Origin: Rubrobacter sp.
GTDB lineage: Bacteria; Actinomycetota; Rubrobacteria; Rubrobacterales; Rubrobacteraceae
Direction: 5' to 3'
Assembly (NCBI GenBank): GCA_020253895.1
Contig: JADDKG010000224.1
Location: 1-9,484 of the forward strand
DNA length: 9,484 bases
Each line of letters begins with the position of its first letter. The stretch's first letter is position 1. The translations under genes and the position numbers were made by a program. The notes under the pieces are model-generated. The model had not been told where the DNA came from, did not search any database, and worked only from the letters and a program-made list of their open reading frames with translations. Below are positions 1 through 6,687 of the stretch, one piece after another.

Positions 1-1535
1 CGCCGGACAAGCTCCTCCATCTCCTCCACGCTCTCCGAACGGGCCACGATCCGCACCTCCGGGTTCAGCGCCCGCACCCGTTCGACGGCCAGCCGGGTGG
101 TAAGCGCGTCGGGGACCGTCAGGATCACAAGCCGCGCCCGCCCCACGCCCGCCGCCTCGAGCACCGGATCGGCCACCGCATCCCCGAAGACGGTGGGGAA
201 ACCGGCCTTGCGGGCCTCCTCTGCCCGCGAGGGGTTGTTCTCCACCACCACGAACTCCTTGCCGAGCCGTGAGATCAGGTGCGCCACGAACATCCCCACC
301 CGGCCGTAGCCGGCGATGACGACGTGGTTGTCGAGCCCCTCGCGGGGAAGATTGAAGGTGTTCATGAGCTCCCGCGGGAAGCGCTCGCGCCACCGCCCGT
401 AGACCACCGGAGCAAGCCGGGCGGCGAAGGGGGTGAGCGCCATCGTGATGACCGCAACGCTCAGCACCATGGAGTAGGTGGCCTGAGAGACAGCTCCGTC
501 GTTTACCCCCACCCGGGCTATGACGAAGGAGAACTCGCCCACCTGGAAGAGCCCCAGCCCTGCGGCGAAGGGCACTATGTTGCCGTACCCGAAGGCCCGG
601 GTCACCCCGGCGAAGATGAGTCCCTTGACCAGCGCCACCAGCACGACCACGAGCGCCACCGTCCCCGCCTGCTCGACCAGGAAGGAGGGCTCTATCAGCA
701 TGCCGACCGAGACGAAGAAGAGCATGGTGAACATGTCCCTCAGCGGCCCGACGTCCGCGAGAGCTTGGTGGCTGTACTCGGACTGGCTCAGCACCATCCC
801 GGCCACGAAAGCGCCGAAGGCGAACGAGAGGCCGAAGAGGTACGTCCCGTAGCCCACCCCGAGCCCTATGGCTACCACGGAGATGAGGAAGAGCTCTCGC
901 GAGCCCCACTGTACAATCCGGGACATAAGCCAGGGGAACACCCGGATCCCGAACACCGACATCCCGGCCAGGAACAACGCCGCCTCGACCGCCGCGATCC
1001 CGAGCTCCTCGATCCCCTCGCCCAGGCTCTCGAGCTCGGGCAGGAGGATGATGATGGGGACTATGGCGAGGTCCTGCACCAGCAGCATCCCGATCATCAC
1101 CCGGCTGGAGAGCGTCCCCATCACCCCCTGCTCGCTGAGGGTCTTGAGAGCAACGGCGGTGCTGGACATGGAGAGGATTGCCCCAAGCCACACCGACTCC
1201 TGCCACCCGAGGTCCAGGAGCCGCCCAAGCCCGTACCCGAAGAGGGCGGTGAGCCCCAGCTGGATGGGGGTCCCGATGAGGGCCACCCGCCGCACCGGCG
1301 CCAGCTCGTCGAGCGAGAAGTGCAGCCCGATGGTGAACAGCAGGAGCGCCACCCCGATCTCGGCGAGAAGCTCTATCTCGTGGACGTTGCCCACGGTGGG
1401 GCCGGGAGAGTTGGGCCCCACGAGCACCCCAGCGAGGATGTAACCCAGGATGAGGGGCAAACCGAGCCGCTGGGCCACGATGCCCCCTATGAGCGCGGCG
1501 ACCAGGATGAGGGCTATGTCTCCGGCTATGCCCAC
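1..1535 (-). CDS. Kef-type K+(Na+)/H+ antiporter with TrkA-N domain (3' end outside window)
   Basis: Monovalent cation/proton antiporter of the CPA2 family, a membrane protein that exchanges K+ or Na+ for H+. I translated the minus strand by hand. The product begins [18 protein letters not shown] and is strongly hydrophobic for about 390 residues, with CPA2 hallmarks such as [30 protein letters not shown] and [12 protein letters not shown] cytoplasmic Rossmann domain follows, starting at [15 protein letters not shown] (GxGxxG nucleotide-binding loop), which is the TrkA-N/RCK domain expected to gate the transporter by NAD(H) or a similar ligand. About 511 codons are visible; the C-terminus lies beyond base 1. 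The GTG at 1535 is the only reasonable start, because an in-frame TAG sits two codons upstream. The gene is 36 bases after the LytR-CpsA-Psr gene on the same strand, so read-through is possible, but it may have its own promoter. Ion specificity cannot be read from the sequence. Confidence 0.93.
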   Translation of the reverse strand, partial: MGIAGDIALILVAALIGGIVAQRLGLPLILGYILAGVLVGPNSPGPTVGNVHEIELLAEIGVALLLFTIGLHFSLDELAPVRRVALIGTPIQLGLTALFGYGLGRLLDLGWQESVWLGAILSMSSTAVALKTLSEQGVMGTLSSRVMIGMLLVQDLAIVPIIILLPELESLGEGIEELGIAAVEAALFLAGMSVFGIRVFPWLMSRIVQWGSRELFLISVVAIGLGVGYGTYLFGLSFAFGAFVAGMVLSQSEYSHQALADVGPLRDMFTMLFFVSVGMLIEPSFLVEQAGTVALVVVLVALVKGLIFAGVTRAFGYGNIVPFAAGLGLFQVGEFSFVIARVGVNDGAVSQATYSMVLSVAVITMALTPFAARLAPVVYGRWRERFPRELMNTFNLPREGLDNHVVIAGYGRVGMFVAHLISRLGKEFVVVENNPSRAEEARKAGFPTVFGDAVADPVLEAAGVGRARLVILTVPDALTTRLAVERVRALNPEVRIVARSESVEEMEELVR

Positions 1536-1547
1536 GCCCTATTTATA
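1536..1547 (-). promoter_or_regulatory. Candidate -10 box for leaderless antiporter mRNA
   Basis: On the minus strand TATAAA (1547-1542) is followed by six bases and then the GTG start. A transcript beginning the usual 6-7 bases after the -10 hexamer would start at or next to the start codon. The only Shine-Dalgarno-like sequence is a poor AGGG five bases or fewer from GTG, which also favours leaderless translation, common in actinobacteria. No convincing -35 is visible. Confidence 0.35.
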
Positions 1548-1571
1548 CATTTGCGCGAGGGCGGCGGCTCC

Positions 1572-2519
1572 CTAACCCGGTGTAACCAGGAAGGCCCGCA
1601 GGATGCGGCGGTTCTCCTCCCCGTCGGGCAGGAGGACCTGCCTCCCGTCCGGGAGGGTCTCGGGCTCGCCCGCGAGCCGCCGGGAGGTCATGGTGGCGCC
1701 GCGCCCGTGGTGCAGGAGTACCCGGGCGAGGGTAACCGCATCACCCACAGAGAGGTCGGTCTTCACGTGCCGCCGTACCACGGAGACCATCTCCGGAAGC
1801 CGCCGCACCGAGTCCCACCGCAGCGCCCTGCTCCGCAGCGCGGCCAGAAGCTCCTGCTGGCGCCGGATCCTGTCCAGGTCCCCTTCCGGAGTGGAGCGGT
1901 AACGGGCGTAGAGCAGCGCCTTGCGCCCGTTGAGGTGCTGCATCCCCTTCCCGATACGCCAGCCGGGGGGAAGGTCCTCCTCCACCCTCACGGTCACCCC
2001 GCCCATGGCGTCCACTATCTCCTCAAAGCCCCTGAAGTCCACCACCGCGTAGTGGTCTATCCCCACCCCGGTGTAGCCCTCCACCGCCGCCACGGCCAGC
2101 CGCACCCCTCCGTAGGCGTAGGCTGCGTTTATCCTGTCCCGCTCCCCAGGCCGGAGCTCCACGAAGAGATCCCGCGGCACCGAGAGCAGGTTGATATCCC
2201 CGCTGTCGGGGAAGATCCTGGCCAGCATTATGGTGTCCGCTCGGACGCCTCCCCCCTCGGCCTCACCGCCCGGCCTGCGGTCGACGCCGAGCACCAGGAT
2301 GTCGACCGGCCCGGAGCCGGGCCCGCCCCTGCGGGCCATCTCCTGCGGGTCTTCGGCTACCCGGGCGGCCTCCGGACCGTCTATCTGCCGCACCCCACCC
2401 CCCACCACCGCAGCCGCGACCCCGAGCGCGCAGGCTAAGAGAAGTGCTCCCAGAAAGAGCAGGCGTCCCCGGCGGCTCCGGGAGGAGGGGTTTGCCGTGT
2501 AGCGTCCGAAGTCCCTCAT
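1572..2519 (-). CDS. LytR-CpsA-Psr (LCP) family cell-wall protein
   Basis: Membrane-anchored LCP protein. Family members transfer undecaprenyl-phosphate-linked glycopolymers (teichoic acid, arabinogalactan, capsule) to peptidoglycan on the outer face of the membrane. With the start at ATG 2519 the protein has 315 residues: a short basic N-terminus (RSRRGR, about 14-19), one membrane segment (about 20-42), then the extracellular LCP domain. Family motifs appear in order: DILVLGVDRRP, RADTIML, SVPRD (pyrophosphate-binding Arg), INAAYAYGG and YARYRSTPEGDLDRIRRQQ. A TTG at 2555 would add 12 residues, but it lies in the loop of the hairpin that ends the upstream transporter gene and is also the -35 of a good promoter, so ATG 2519 is preferred. 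GGAG directly abuts this ATG and is too close to act as a ribosome site, which suggests leaderless translation. The polymer substrate is unknown. Confidence 0.92.
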   Translation of the reverse strand: MRDFGRYTANPSSRSRRGRLLFLGALLLACALGVAAAVVGGGVRQIDGPEAARVAEDPQEMARRGGPGSGPVDILVLGVDRRPGGEAEGGGVRADTIMLARIFPDSGDINLLSVPRDLFVELRPGERDRINAAYAYGGVRLAVAAVEGYTGVGIDHYAVVDFRGFEEIVDAMGGVTVRVEEDLPPGWRIGKGMQHLNGRKALLYARYRSTPEGDLDRIRRQQELLAALRSRALRWDSVRRLPEMVSVVRRHVKTDLSVGDAVTLARVLLHHGRGATMTSRRLAGEPETLPDGRQVLLPDGEENRRILRAFLVTPG

Positions 2520-2526
2520 CTCCGGC

Positions 2527-2555
2527 AGTGTAATGGCGGGGCGCGCCGGTGGCAA
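2527..2555 (-). promoter_or_regulatory. Predicted sigma-70-type promoter of the LCP gene
   Basis: Reading the minus strand, TTGCCA (2555-2550; 5 of 6 to TTGACA), a 17-base spacer and TACACT (2532-2527; 4 of 6 to TATAAT, fitting TAnnnT) form a well-spaced promoter. Seven bases separate the -10 from ATG 2519, so the transcript should start at or beside the start codon. The spacer is one strand of a 14-bp stem (see the overlapping hairpin). Confidence 0.55.
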
Positions 2556-2574
2556 ACACGCCGGCGCGCCCCGC
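2536..2574 (-). terminator. GC-rich hairpin after the MFS gene (terminator without a U tract)
   Basis: A perfect 14-bp inverted repeat (2536-2549 with 2561-2574) encloses an 11-base loop and begins six bases past the transporter stop codon. No run of T follows on the minus strand (it reads CATTACACTG), so it is not a canonical intrinsic terminator. Very stable U-less hairpins at gene ends are common in GC-rich actinobacteria. It may end the decarboxylase-transporter transcript or protect its 3' end. Confidence 0.5.
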
Positions 2575-2579
2575 GCAGC

Positions 2580-4058
2580 TCACTCCGGGGTTGCGGCGGG
2601 CGCCCGCTCCCTGCCCCGGCCCACGGCGGCGGCCCGGGCCTCCCGGACGAACAGAAGCAGCAAGAACCCCGCAAAGATCAGGGCGGTATCCAGAAAGACC
2701 GCCGCAACCCACCCCCCGGTGGCATCCCGCAGCACCCCGCTTATCGCCGGGGAGAGGATGGCGCCTATCTCCCCGATCAGGTTCATCATCCCGAACATGG
2801 CGCCGAGGTAGGCCGGGGCGGTGAGATCCGCGGCGAGCGCCTGGGCCATGGGCTGCAACGCGTTGAAGAAGAGGCTCGCCGCAAAGAGCAGCCCCCCGAG
2901 CATCACGAGGGACTGGCCGCCGCCCATGACGTACAGGGCAAACAGGAGCGTGAGCACCCCCTGCACAAAGGTGAACGCCACGAGCATCCACTTCCGGCCC
3001 CAACCGCGGCGCTTGGAGTAGTCGGCCAGCCAGCCCCCGGCCGGGTAGCCGGCGATCCCCGCGAGCCCGAAAAACACCGCGGTGAGCGCGGCCTGCAGGA
3101 AGGTGGACCCCGCGGCCGCCTCGGAGACGATGGAGACCGACCAGAAGCTGAAGAACCACAGGTTCCACAGGATGGGGATAAAGGCGACGTAGATGAGGAA
3201 GAGGTCCCGGTTGTAGAGGACGGGGCCTATCCGGCCGCCGAGACGGCTAAACACGAGGGCGACGAGGGCGAGCGCGATCACGGTGATGATCCCCGCCACC
3301 CCCCACTCGGGCAGCCCGAGCCTGACGGCGATGAAGTACACCCCGACGATGACGACGAAGAACGCGGCCGCGTACTTCCCGAGCTCCTTCAGGGCCCCGC
3401 CGTATGCGGGGTCGAAGGCGTGCGGCCCCCTCTGGGACCGGAAGAAGGCGTGCATCCCGAGGCTTATGAGCACCGTCAGGGCACCCAACACTATAAACGG
3501 CATCCTCCAGCCTCCCTCCGCGCCGAACACCGCGCTGCCGAGCCGGATGAGCGGCGAGACGGTGAGGAAGGCCAGGGTGATCCCTATGGAGAGCCCGGCG
3601 ATGACCACTCCCATCCCCAAACTCCGCTTCTCGAAGGGGGTCTGCTGGGTGATCACGCTGCGGTCGTTGGAGTAGAACATCCCGGCCCCAATACCGGTGA
3701 GCACCCGCAGCGCCACCAGCCCTATGAGGGCGGTGACGAGACCGCTGAGCACGGTCGCAAGCCCGGCCCACGCGATGCTCACGACGATCACGGTGCGATG
3801 CCCGAACCTGTCCCCGATGTACCCCCCCGGGAACTGCATGAGAGCGTACCCGGCGAACAGGAGGCTGCCCACGAGCCCCCCGACGGCGTACGGGTTCTCC
3901 ACCCCCTGGAAGAGGGGCACCCGGTTGTCGATCATGTAGCTTATGACGGGCCCGGTGATGGTCCTGTCCACCCCGCTGGCCACCCAGCCGAGCAGGAGCC
4001 AGAACCACAGGCTGCGGTAGCCCGCGTAGGGCTCGACCCGCTCTCTCTGCGCCTCCAT
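2580..4058 (-). CDS. MFS transporter (probable organic-acid/anion uptake)
   Basis: Major facilitator superfamily secondary transporter of 492 residues with about 12 predicted membrane segments. Motif A is clear in the loop after the second segment (GGYIGDRFGHR, around residue 80). A longer polar loop (FRSQRGPHAFDP, around 210) lies between the two six-helix halves, and the C-terminus is Arg/Ala-rich and cytoplasmic. The start at ATG 4058 is fixed by a very strong Shine-Dalgarno, GGGAGGAGG at 4075-4067, eight bases upstream. The decarboxylase gene ends at 4078, so only 19 bases separate the genes and the ribosome site begins right after that stop: one operon, probably translationally linked. 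Co-expression suggests that it imports the decarboxylase substrate or a precursor, such as an aromatic or 2-oxo acid. The overall look recalls the anion:cation symporter group, but the substrate is not determinable here. Confidence 0.9.
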   Translation of the reverse strand: MEAQRERVEPYAGYRSLWFWLLLGWVASGVDRTITGPVISYMIDNRVPLFQGVENPYAVGGLVGSLLFAGYALMQFPGGYIGDRFGHRTVIVVSIAWAGLATVLSGLVTALIGLVALRVLTGIGAGMFYSNDRSVITQQTPFEKRSLGMGVVIAGLSIGITLAFLTVSPLIRLGSAVFGAEGGWRMPFIVLGALTVLISLGMHAFFRSQRGPHAFDPAYGGALKELGKYAAAFFVVIVGVYFIAVRLGLPEWGVAGIITVIALALVALVFSRLGGRIGPVLYNRDLFLIYVAFIPILWNLWFFSFWSVSIVSEAAAGSTFLQAALTAVFFGLAGIAGYPAGGWLADYSKRRGWGRKWMLVAFTFVQGVLTLLFALYVMGGGQSLVMLGGLLFAASLFFNALQPMAQALAADLTAPAYLGAMFGMMNLIGEIGAILSPAISGVLRDATGGWVAAVFLDTALIFAGFLLLLFVREARAAAVGRGRERAPAATPE

Positions 4059-4077
4059 CTCTTTATCCTCCTCCCTT

Positions 4078-5661
4078 CTACCCCCACATGTCCCGCGGGC
4101 TCTCCGGGTCTACGAGCACGTTGAGCAGGCGGGGCCCGCGGGAGGCGAGGGCACGCCCGAGGGCCTCCTCCAGCTCCCGGGGAGCCTCCACCGTCTCGGC
4201 CGGACACCCGAGGCTGCGGGCCGCCCCTTCCGGGTCGAGACCCTCGAGCCCGCTGCCCGGCACCTCACCCTCCAGACCGTCGCGCCCGGCCAGGAGCCGT
4301 AGCACCCGGTACTGGCGGTTGTTGAGCACGACGAAGACCACCCTCCCCCCGTAGCGCCCGGCGCTCCAGAGCGCCTGCAGCCCGTAGGCGAGCGAGCCGT
4401 CGCCCACGATGCACACCACAGGCCGCTCCGGGTCGGCCATGCTGAGGCCCACGGAGGCTGAGACCCCGAACCCGAGCCCCCCGCTCGCCGCGCTGTAGAA
4501 GCCGCCGGGCCGCCTGACCCTGACGTAACGGTGCAGGAGGGGTTTGCTGGAGGGCGTCTCCTCGACCACGACGGCCTCCCCCGGCAACATGTTCCCCACC
4601 ACGTAGAGCACGTAGTCCACGGGCAGGGGCGTTGCGGCCCGGGGCGCGGGCGGGCCGGGAGGAGGCCCGGGTACCGGACGCCCCGAGGGGCGGATGGTCC
4701 CCAGCAGGTGCCGCACCGCGAGCGCCACGTCACCCACGAGGCTCACCCCGACCGGGGCCCGGGCGGCCTCCTCCGGATCGTCGGTCACGTGCACCAGCTC
4801 CGTTCCCTCCGCCACCACCGGCCCCGGCAGGTAGCGGTAGTACTTGAAGACCGGGGCGCCGAGCACCAGCACCGCGTCGTGGCCGGAGAGCTCCTGCGCA
4901 AGGGTGGCCTGGGCCGGACTCAGATGACCCCGGAAGAGCGCGTGGTCCTGCGGGAATCCCGCCCGGGAGGCGAACGGGTCGGCCCACACCGCAGCCCGCA
5001 GCCGCTCTGCGAGCCTCACGGTGTCCTCCCACGCGCCCGAGCGGTCCACCCCCGCCCCCGCGACGATAGCCGGACTCTCGCTGGACTCCAGCACCCGCGC
5101 GGCCCGCTCGAGCTCCTCTCTTTCGGGGAGCGCCCTGTGGACCACCCGGTGCTCCCGCGGCGGAGCGGCGGAAACCCCCCAGTCGTCCTGCGGAACGGCG
5201 ACGAAAGCGGGCCCGGAGGGCGGCTGGACGGCGGTGTGGTAAGCCCGCGCGATGGCCCCCGGCACGTCCTCGGCACGCACCGGCTGGCTGCTCCACTTGA
5301 CGTAGGGCTCCGCCATCTCGGTGAGCCGGCCCGCCAGGAACGGCTCTGCGGCGAGGTGCCGCCGGTCCTGCTGGCCGGCCACGATGACCAGCGGGGTGCG
5401 GTTGAGGTACGCCGTCATGATCGCCGCCGAGGCGTTCCCCAGCCCCGGAGCGGTGTGCAGGTTCACCAGCGCGGGCCGCCGCGTGCCCTGCGCGTAGCCG
5501 TCGGCCATCCCGACCACCACCCCCTCGTGCAGCCCGAGCACGTAGGAGAAATCCTCCGGAAGACCGGTCAGGAAGGGCAGCTCGGTGGAGCCCGGGTTGC
5601 CGAAGATGGTCGTCATCCCAAGCTCCCGCAGAAGCTCGAGCGTCGCATCGCGCACCGTCAT
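4078..5661 (-). CDS. TPP-dependent decarboxylase, benzoylformate decarboxylase (MdlC) family
   Basis: Thiamine-diphosphate enzyme of 527 residues, essentially the length of Pseudomonas putida benzoylformate decarboxylase (528), which converts arylglyoxylates to aldehydes plus CO2. It aligns by eye from end to end: FGNPGSTELPFL near the N-terminus, E46 in LGLHEGVVVG (cofactor-activating Glu, E47 in MdlC), H69 in VNLHTAPG (H70), S25 (S26), and the C-terminal TPP/Mg motif GDGS (420-423) to NN (447-448). Three active-site positions differ: H281 is Tyr275, A460 is Val453 and F464 is Leu457. A Pro/Gly-rich linker (about 325-347) joins the middle and C-terminal domains. ATG 5661 is chosen because the family begins just before the TVRDATLELL helix and GGGGAG lies seven bases upstream. 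GTG 5709 also has a purine-rich site and would add 16 non-conserved residues. It forms an operon with the MFS gene and is divergent from the cupin gene. Decarboxylase or lyase activity is likely; the substrate is uncertain. Confidence 0.9.
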   Translation of the reverse strand: MTVRDATLELLRELGMTTIFGNPGSTELPFLTGLPEDFSYVLGLHEGVVVGMADGYAQGTRRPALVNLHTAPGLGNASAAIMTAYLNRTPLVIVAGQQDRRHLAAEPFLAGRLTEMAEPYVKWSSQPVRAEDVPGAIARAYHTAVQPPSGPAFVAVPQDDWGVSAAPPREHRVVHRALPEREELERAARVLESSESPAIVAGAGVDRSGAWEDTVRLAERLRAAVWADPFASRAGFPQDHALFRGHLSPAQATLAQELSGHDAVLVLGAPVFKYYRYLPGPVVAEGTELVHVTDDPEEAARAPVGVSLVGDVALAVRHLLGTIRPSGRPVPGPPPGPPAPRAATPLPVDYVLYVVGNMLPGEAVVVEETPSSKPLLHRYVRVRRPGGFYSAASGGLGFGVSASVGLSMADPERPVVCIVGDGSLAYGLQALWSAGRYGGRVVFVVLNNRQYRVLRLLAGRDGLEGEVPGSGLEGLDPEGAARSLGCPAETVEAPRELEEALGRALASRGPRLLNVLVDPESPRDMWG

Positions 5662-5804
5662 CCGGCGGCTCCCCGGCCCTGCGCCGGCCTCTCCTCTTCG
5701 GGTCTTCACGCTCCACCCCCCTCTCTCAGCTGAAACCCGGGCCCGCGCCACCACAAACCCGGCGGCCGGGACCCCAAGAGCCCCTCCCCACGAGAGCCGG
5801 CTCC

Positions 5805-5834
5805 ATTGTCGGCCAGCCCGCGCGGCGCTTCCAA
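5805..5834 (-). promoter_or_regulatory. Weak candidate promoter for the decarboxylase-transporter operon
   Basis: On the minus strand TTGGAA (5834-5829) and GACAAT (5810-5805) are 18 bases apart, each 4 of 6 to consensus. This would give a leader of roughly 135 bases before ATG 5661. It is the best pair I found in this GC-rich stretch, but such matches arise by chance. Confidence 0.22.
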
Positions 5835-5854
5835 TACCGTTTTGCTGCAACCCC

Positions 5855-5917
5855 TATACGCAGAGGATATACCCTTGCCCTCGAGCCCCGCGGCCGGGGG
5901 TATATCCGTTGCGTATC
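5855..5917. repeat. Long interrupted inverted repeat in the divergent intergenic region
   Basis: GGATATACCC (5865-5874) is matched perfectly by GGGTATATCC (5898-5907). The pairing continues outwards after a 2-base mismatch, giving 17 of 19 paired positions between 5856-5874 and 5898-5916. The cores are 33 bp apart centre to centre, about three helical turns. The middle holds its own small dyad, CCCCG-CGGC-CGGGG (5886-5899). It lies upstream of both candidate promoters, so it should not be transcribed from either, which favours a DNA operator for a dimeric or tetrameric regulator over an RNA attenuator. No regulator gene is in the window. Confidence 0.6.
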
Positions 5918-5923
5918 GAGCGC

Positions 5924-5936
5924 TACCCAGCGGGTA
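5924..5936. promoter_or_regulatory. Small dyad TACCC-AGC-GGGTA, candidate operator
   Basis: A perfect 5-bp dyad with a 3-base centre ends one base before the candidate -35 of the cupin gene. Its half-site, GGGTA, also forms the inner end of the larger inverted repeat at 5898-5902, so one regulator may bind both. Activation from just upstream of -35, or repression by overlap, would both fit. Confidence 0.35.
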
Positions 5937-5937
5937 T

Positions 5938-5966
5938 TTGTACCGGGCTCCGCCCTTGTGTAGTTT
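5938..5966 (+). promoter_or_regulatory. Candidate promoter of the cupin gene
   Basis: TTGTAC (5938-5943), a 17-base spacer and TAGTTT (5961-5966, fitting TAnnnT) would start transcription near 5973 and leave a leader of about 25 bases containing a strong ribosome site. The hexamer matches are only fair (3 of 6 each); spacing and position carry the call. Confidence 0.35.
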
Positions 5967-5997
5967 TGGTGCAGGAGTTTCCAGGAGAGGAGGAGCC

Positions 5998-6528
5998 GTG
6001 ACCGAGGCCAAGAGGGAGTTCTGGCGCGACATAAAGCCCATAGAGAACCCGCACCGTCCGGGCTCGCTGCCCGAGGTGTACCATCAGGGGGCTCCCACCG
6101 ACGACGAGCGGTTCTACGTGCCCCTCACAGAGACGGTCGGGACCCGTCCGCTGCTGATCATCCCCAGCCAGAACCGCTGGTGCGACGTCTTGTACGCCAA
6201 GGGCGCGGGTCTGGTCAACCGCCACTACCACCCGCACCAGGTGTTCGCCTACACCATCTCCGGCAAGTGGGGGTATCTGGAGCACGACTGGGTTGCCACG
6301 GCGGGGGACTGGGTCTATGAGCCGCCGGGCGAGTCGCACACCCTGGTCGCCTACGAGCACGAGGAGCCGATGAAGGTCACCTTCAACGTCACCGGGCCGC
6401 TCGTGTGGCTGGACGAGAACGGGGAGCCGGAGGGTACCTTCGACGTCTTCGACTACATCCAGATCTGCAAGGAGCACTACGAGAAGGTGGGCATCGGCGC
6501 GGACTACGTGGAGCGCCTGATCCGTTGA
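5998..6528 (+). CDS. Cupin dioxygenase, 2,4'-dihydroxyacetophenone dioxygenase family
   Basis: Single-domain cupin of 176 residues. The characterised family member, a non-haem iron enzyme, cleaves 2,4'-dihydroxyacetophenone to 4-hydroxybenzoate and formate. Here the first cupin motif is NRHYHPHQVFAYTISGKW, giving His76 and His78, with Gln81 where many cupins have Glu. The second motif is PPGESHTLV, giving His114, so the expected three-His iron site is present. From memory, these are the same numbers as the iron ligands in the Alcaligenes enzyme, which would make the alignment nearly gap-free; this should be checked. The KWGYLEHDWVATAGDWVYEPPGE stretch between the motifs is typical of this family. 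The start is GTG 5998, preceded by AGGAGAGGAGGAG (5983-5995). The frame stays open upstream to an ATG at 5806, but that would read through the operator region and add non-conserved sequence. The gene diverges from the decarboxylase operon, and the shared region suggests joint control. The function is an oxygen-dependent C-C cleavage by family; the real substrate is unknown. Confidence 0.85.
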   Translation: MTEAKREFWRDIKPIENPHRPGSLPEVYHQGAPTDDERFYVPLTETVGTRPLLIIPSQNRWCDVLYAKGAGLVNRHYHPHQVFAYTISGKWGYLEHDWVATAGDWVYEPPGESHTLVAYEHEEPMKVTFNVTGPLVWLDENGEPEGTFDVFDYIQICKEHYEKVGIGADYVERLIR

Positions 6529-6686
6529 CCGCGCCAAAGGGCGGCACGCCCTAGTACCTGGCGGGCTCGTCCTTCGATCTCATCCGGTGAGGAAGGCCGG
6601 GCAAAGTAGTAGCCCTGGGCCAGATCACAGCCCAGCGAGCGCAGATGGCTCAGCTGCTCCTCCGTCTCCGTGCCCTCTGCGGTTAT
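6504..6686 (-). pseudogene. C-terminal remnant of an EAL-domain (c-di-GMP phosphodiesterase) gene
   Basis: The minus strand encodes ITAEGTETEEQL, then LGCDLAQGYYFARP, then PDEIEGRARQVLGRAALW. This is the last part of an EAL domain, including the AEGxET glutamate and the GYYFxRP signature. Homology starts abruptly at 6686, where the IS630 relic begins, so about 60 C-terminal codons survive and most of the EAL domain is missing. The frame ends at TAG 6506-6504, 22 bases inside the 3' end of the convergent cupin gene. The sequence to the right of the IS does not read as the missing N-terminal part, so the other half was lost by deletion or rearrangement. It cannot encode a working enzyme. Confidence 0.85.
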
Positions 6687-6687
6687 A

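Noticed and set aside
279..2438. Very long open frame on the plus strand (over 700 codons), rich in His, Pro, Glu and Gly
   Set aside because: It runs antisense to the antiporter and LCP genes, both of which show clear family motifs. Its composition is what the complement of GC-rich coding DNA gives, and no domain is recognisable.
4531..5733. 400-codon plus-strand frame opposite the decarboxylase
   Set aside because: Shadow of the TPP enzyme gene on the minus strand: Arg/Pro/His-rich, no motifs, no credible ribosome site.
5662..5850. N-terminal extension of the decarboxylase to a start at 5850
   Set aside because: The extra 63 residues are not conserved in the family, cover the likely promoter region, and the 527-residue form from 5661 matches the MdlC length.
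5806..5997. Upstream start for the cupin at 5806
   Set aside because: It would translate the inverted repeat and promoter region. GTG 5998 has a strong ribosome site and gives the family's normal length.
6539..6551. GGGCG-GCA-CGCCC hairpin after the cupin stop as a terminator
   Set aside because: Only five base pairs and no T run follows. It could contribute to termination but does not stand out in GC-rich DNA.
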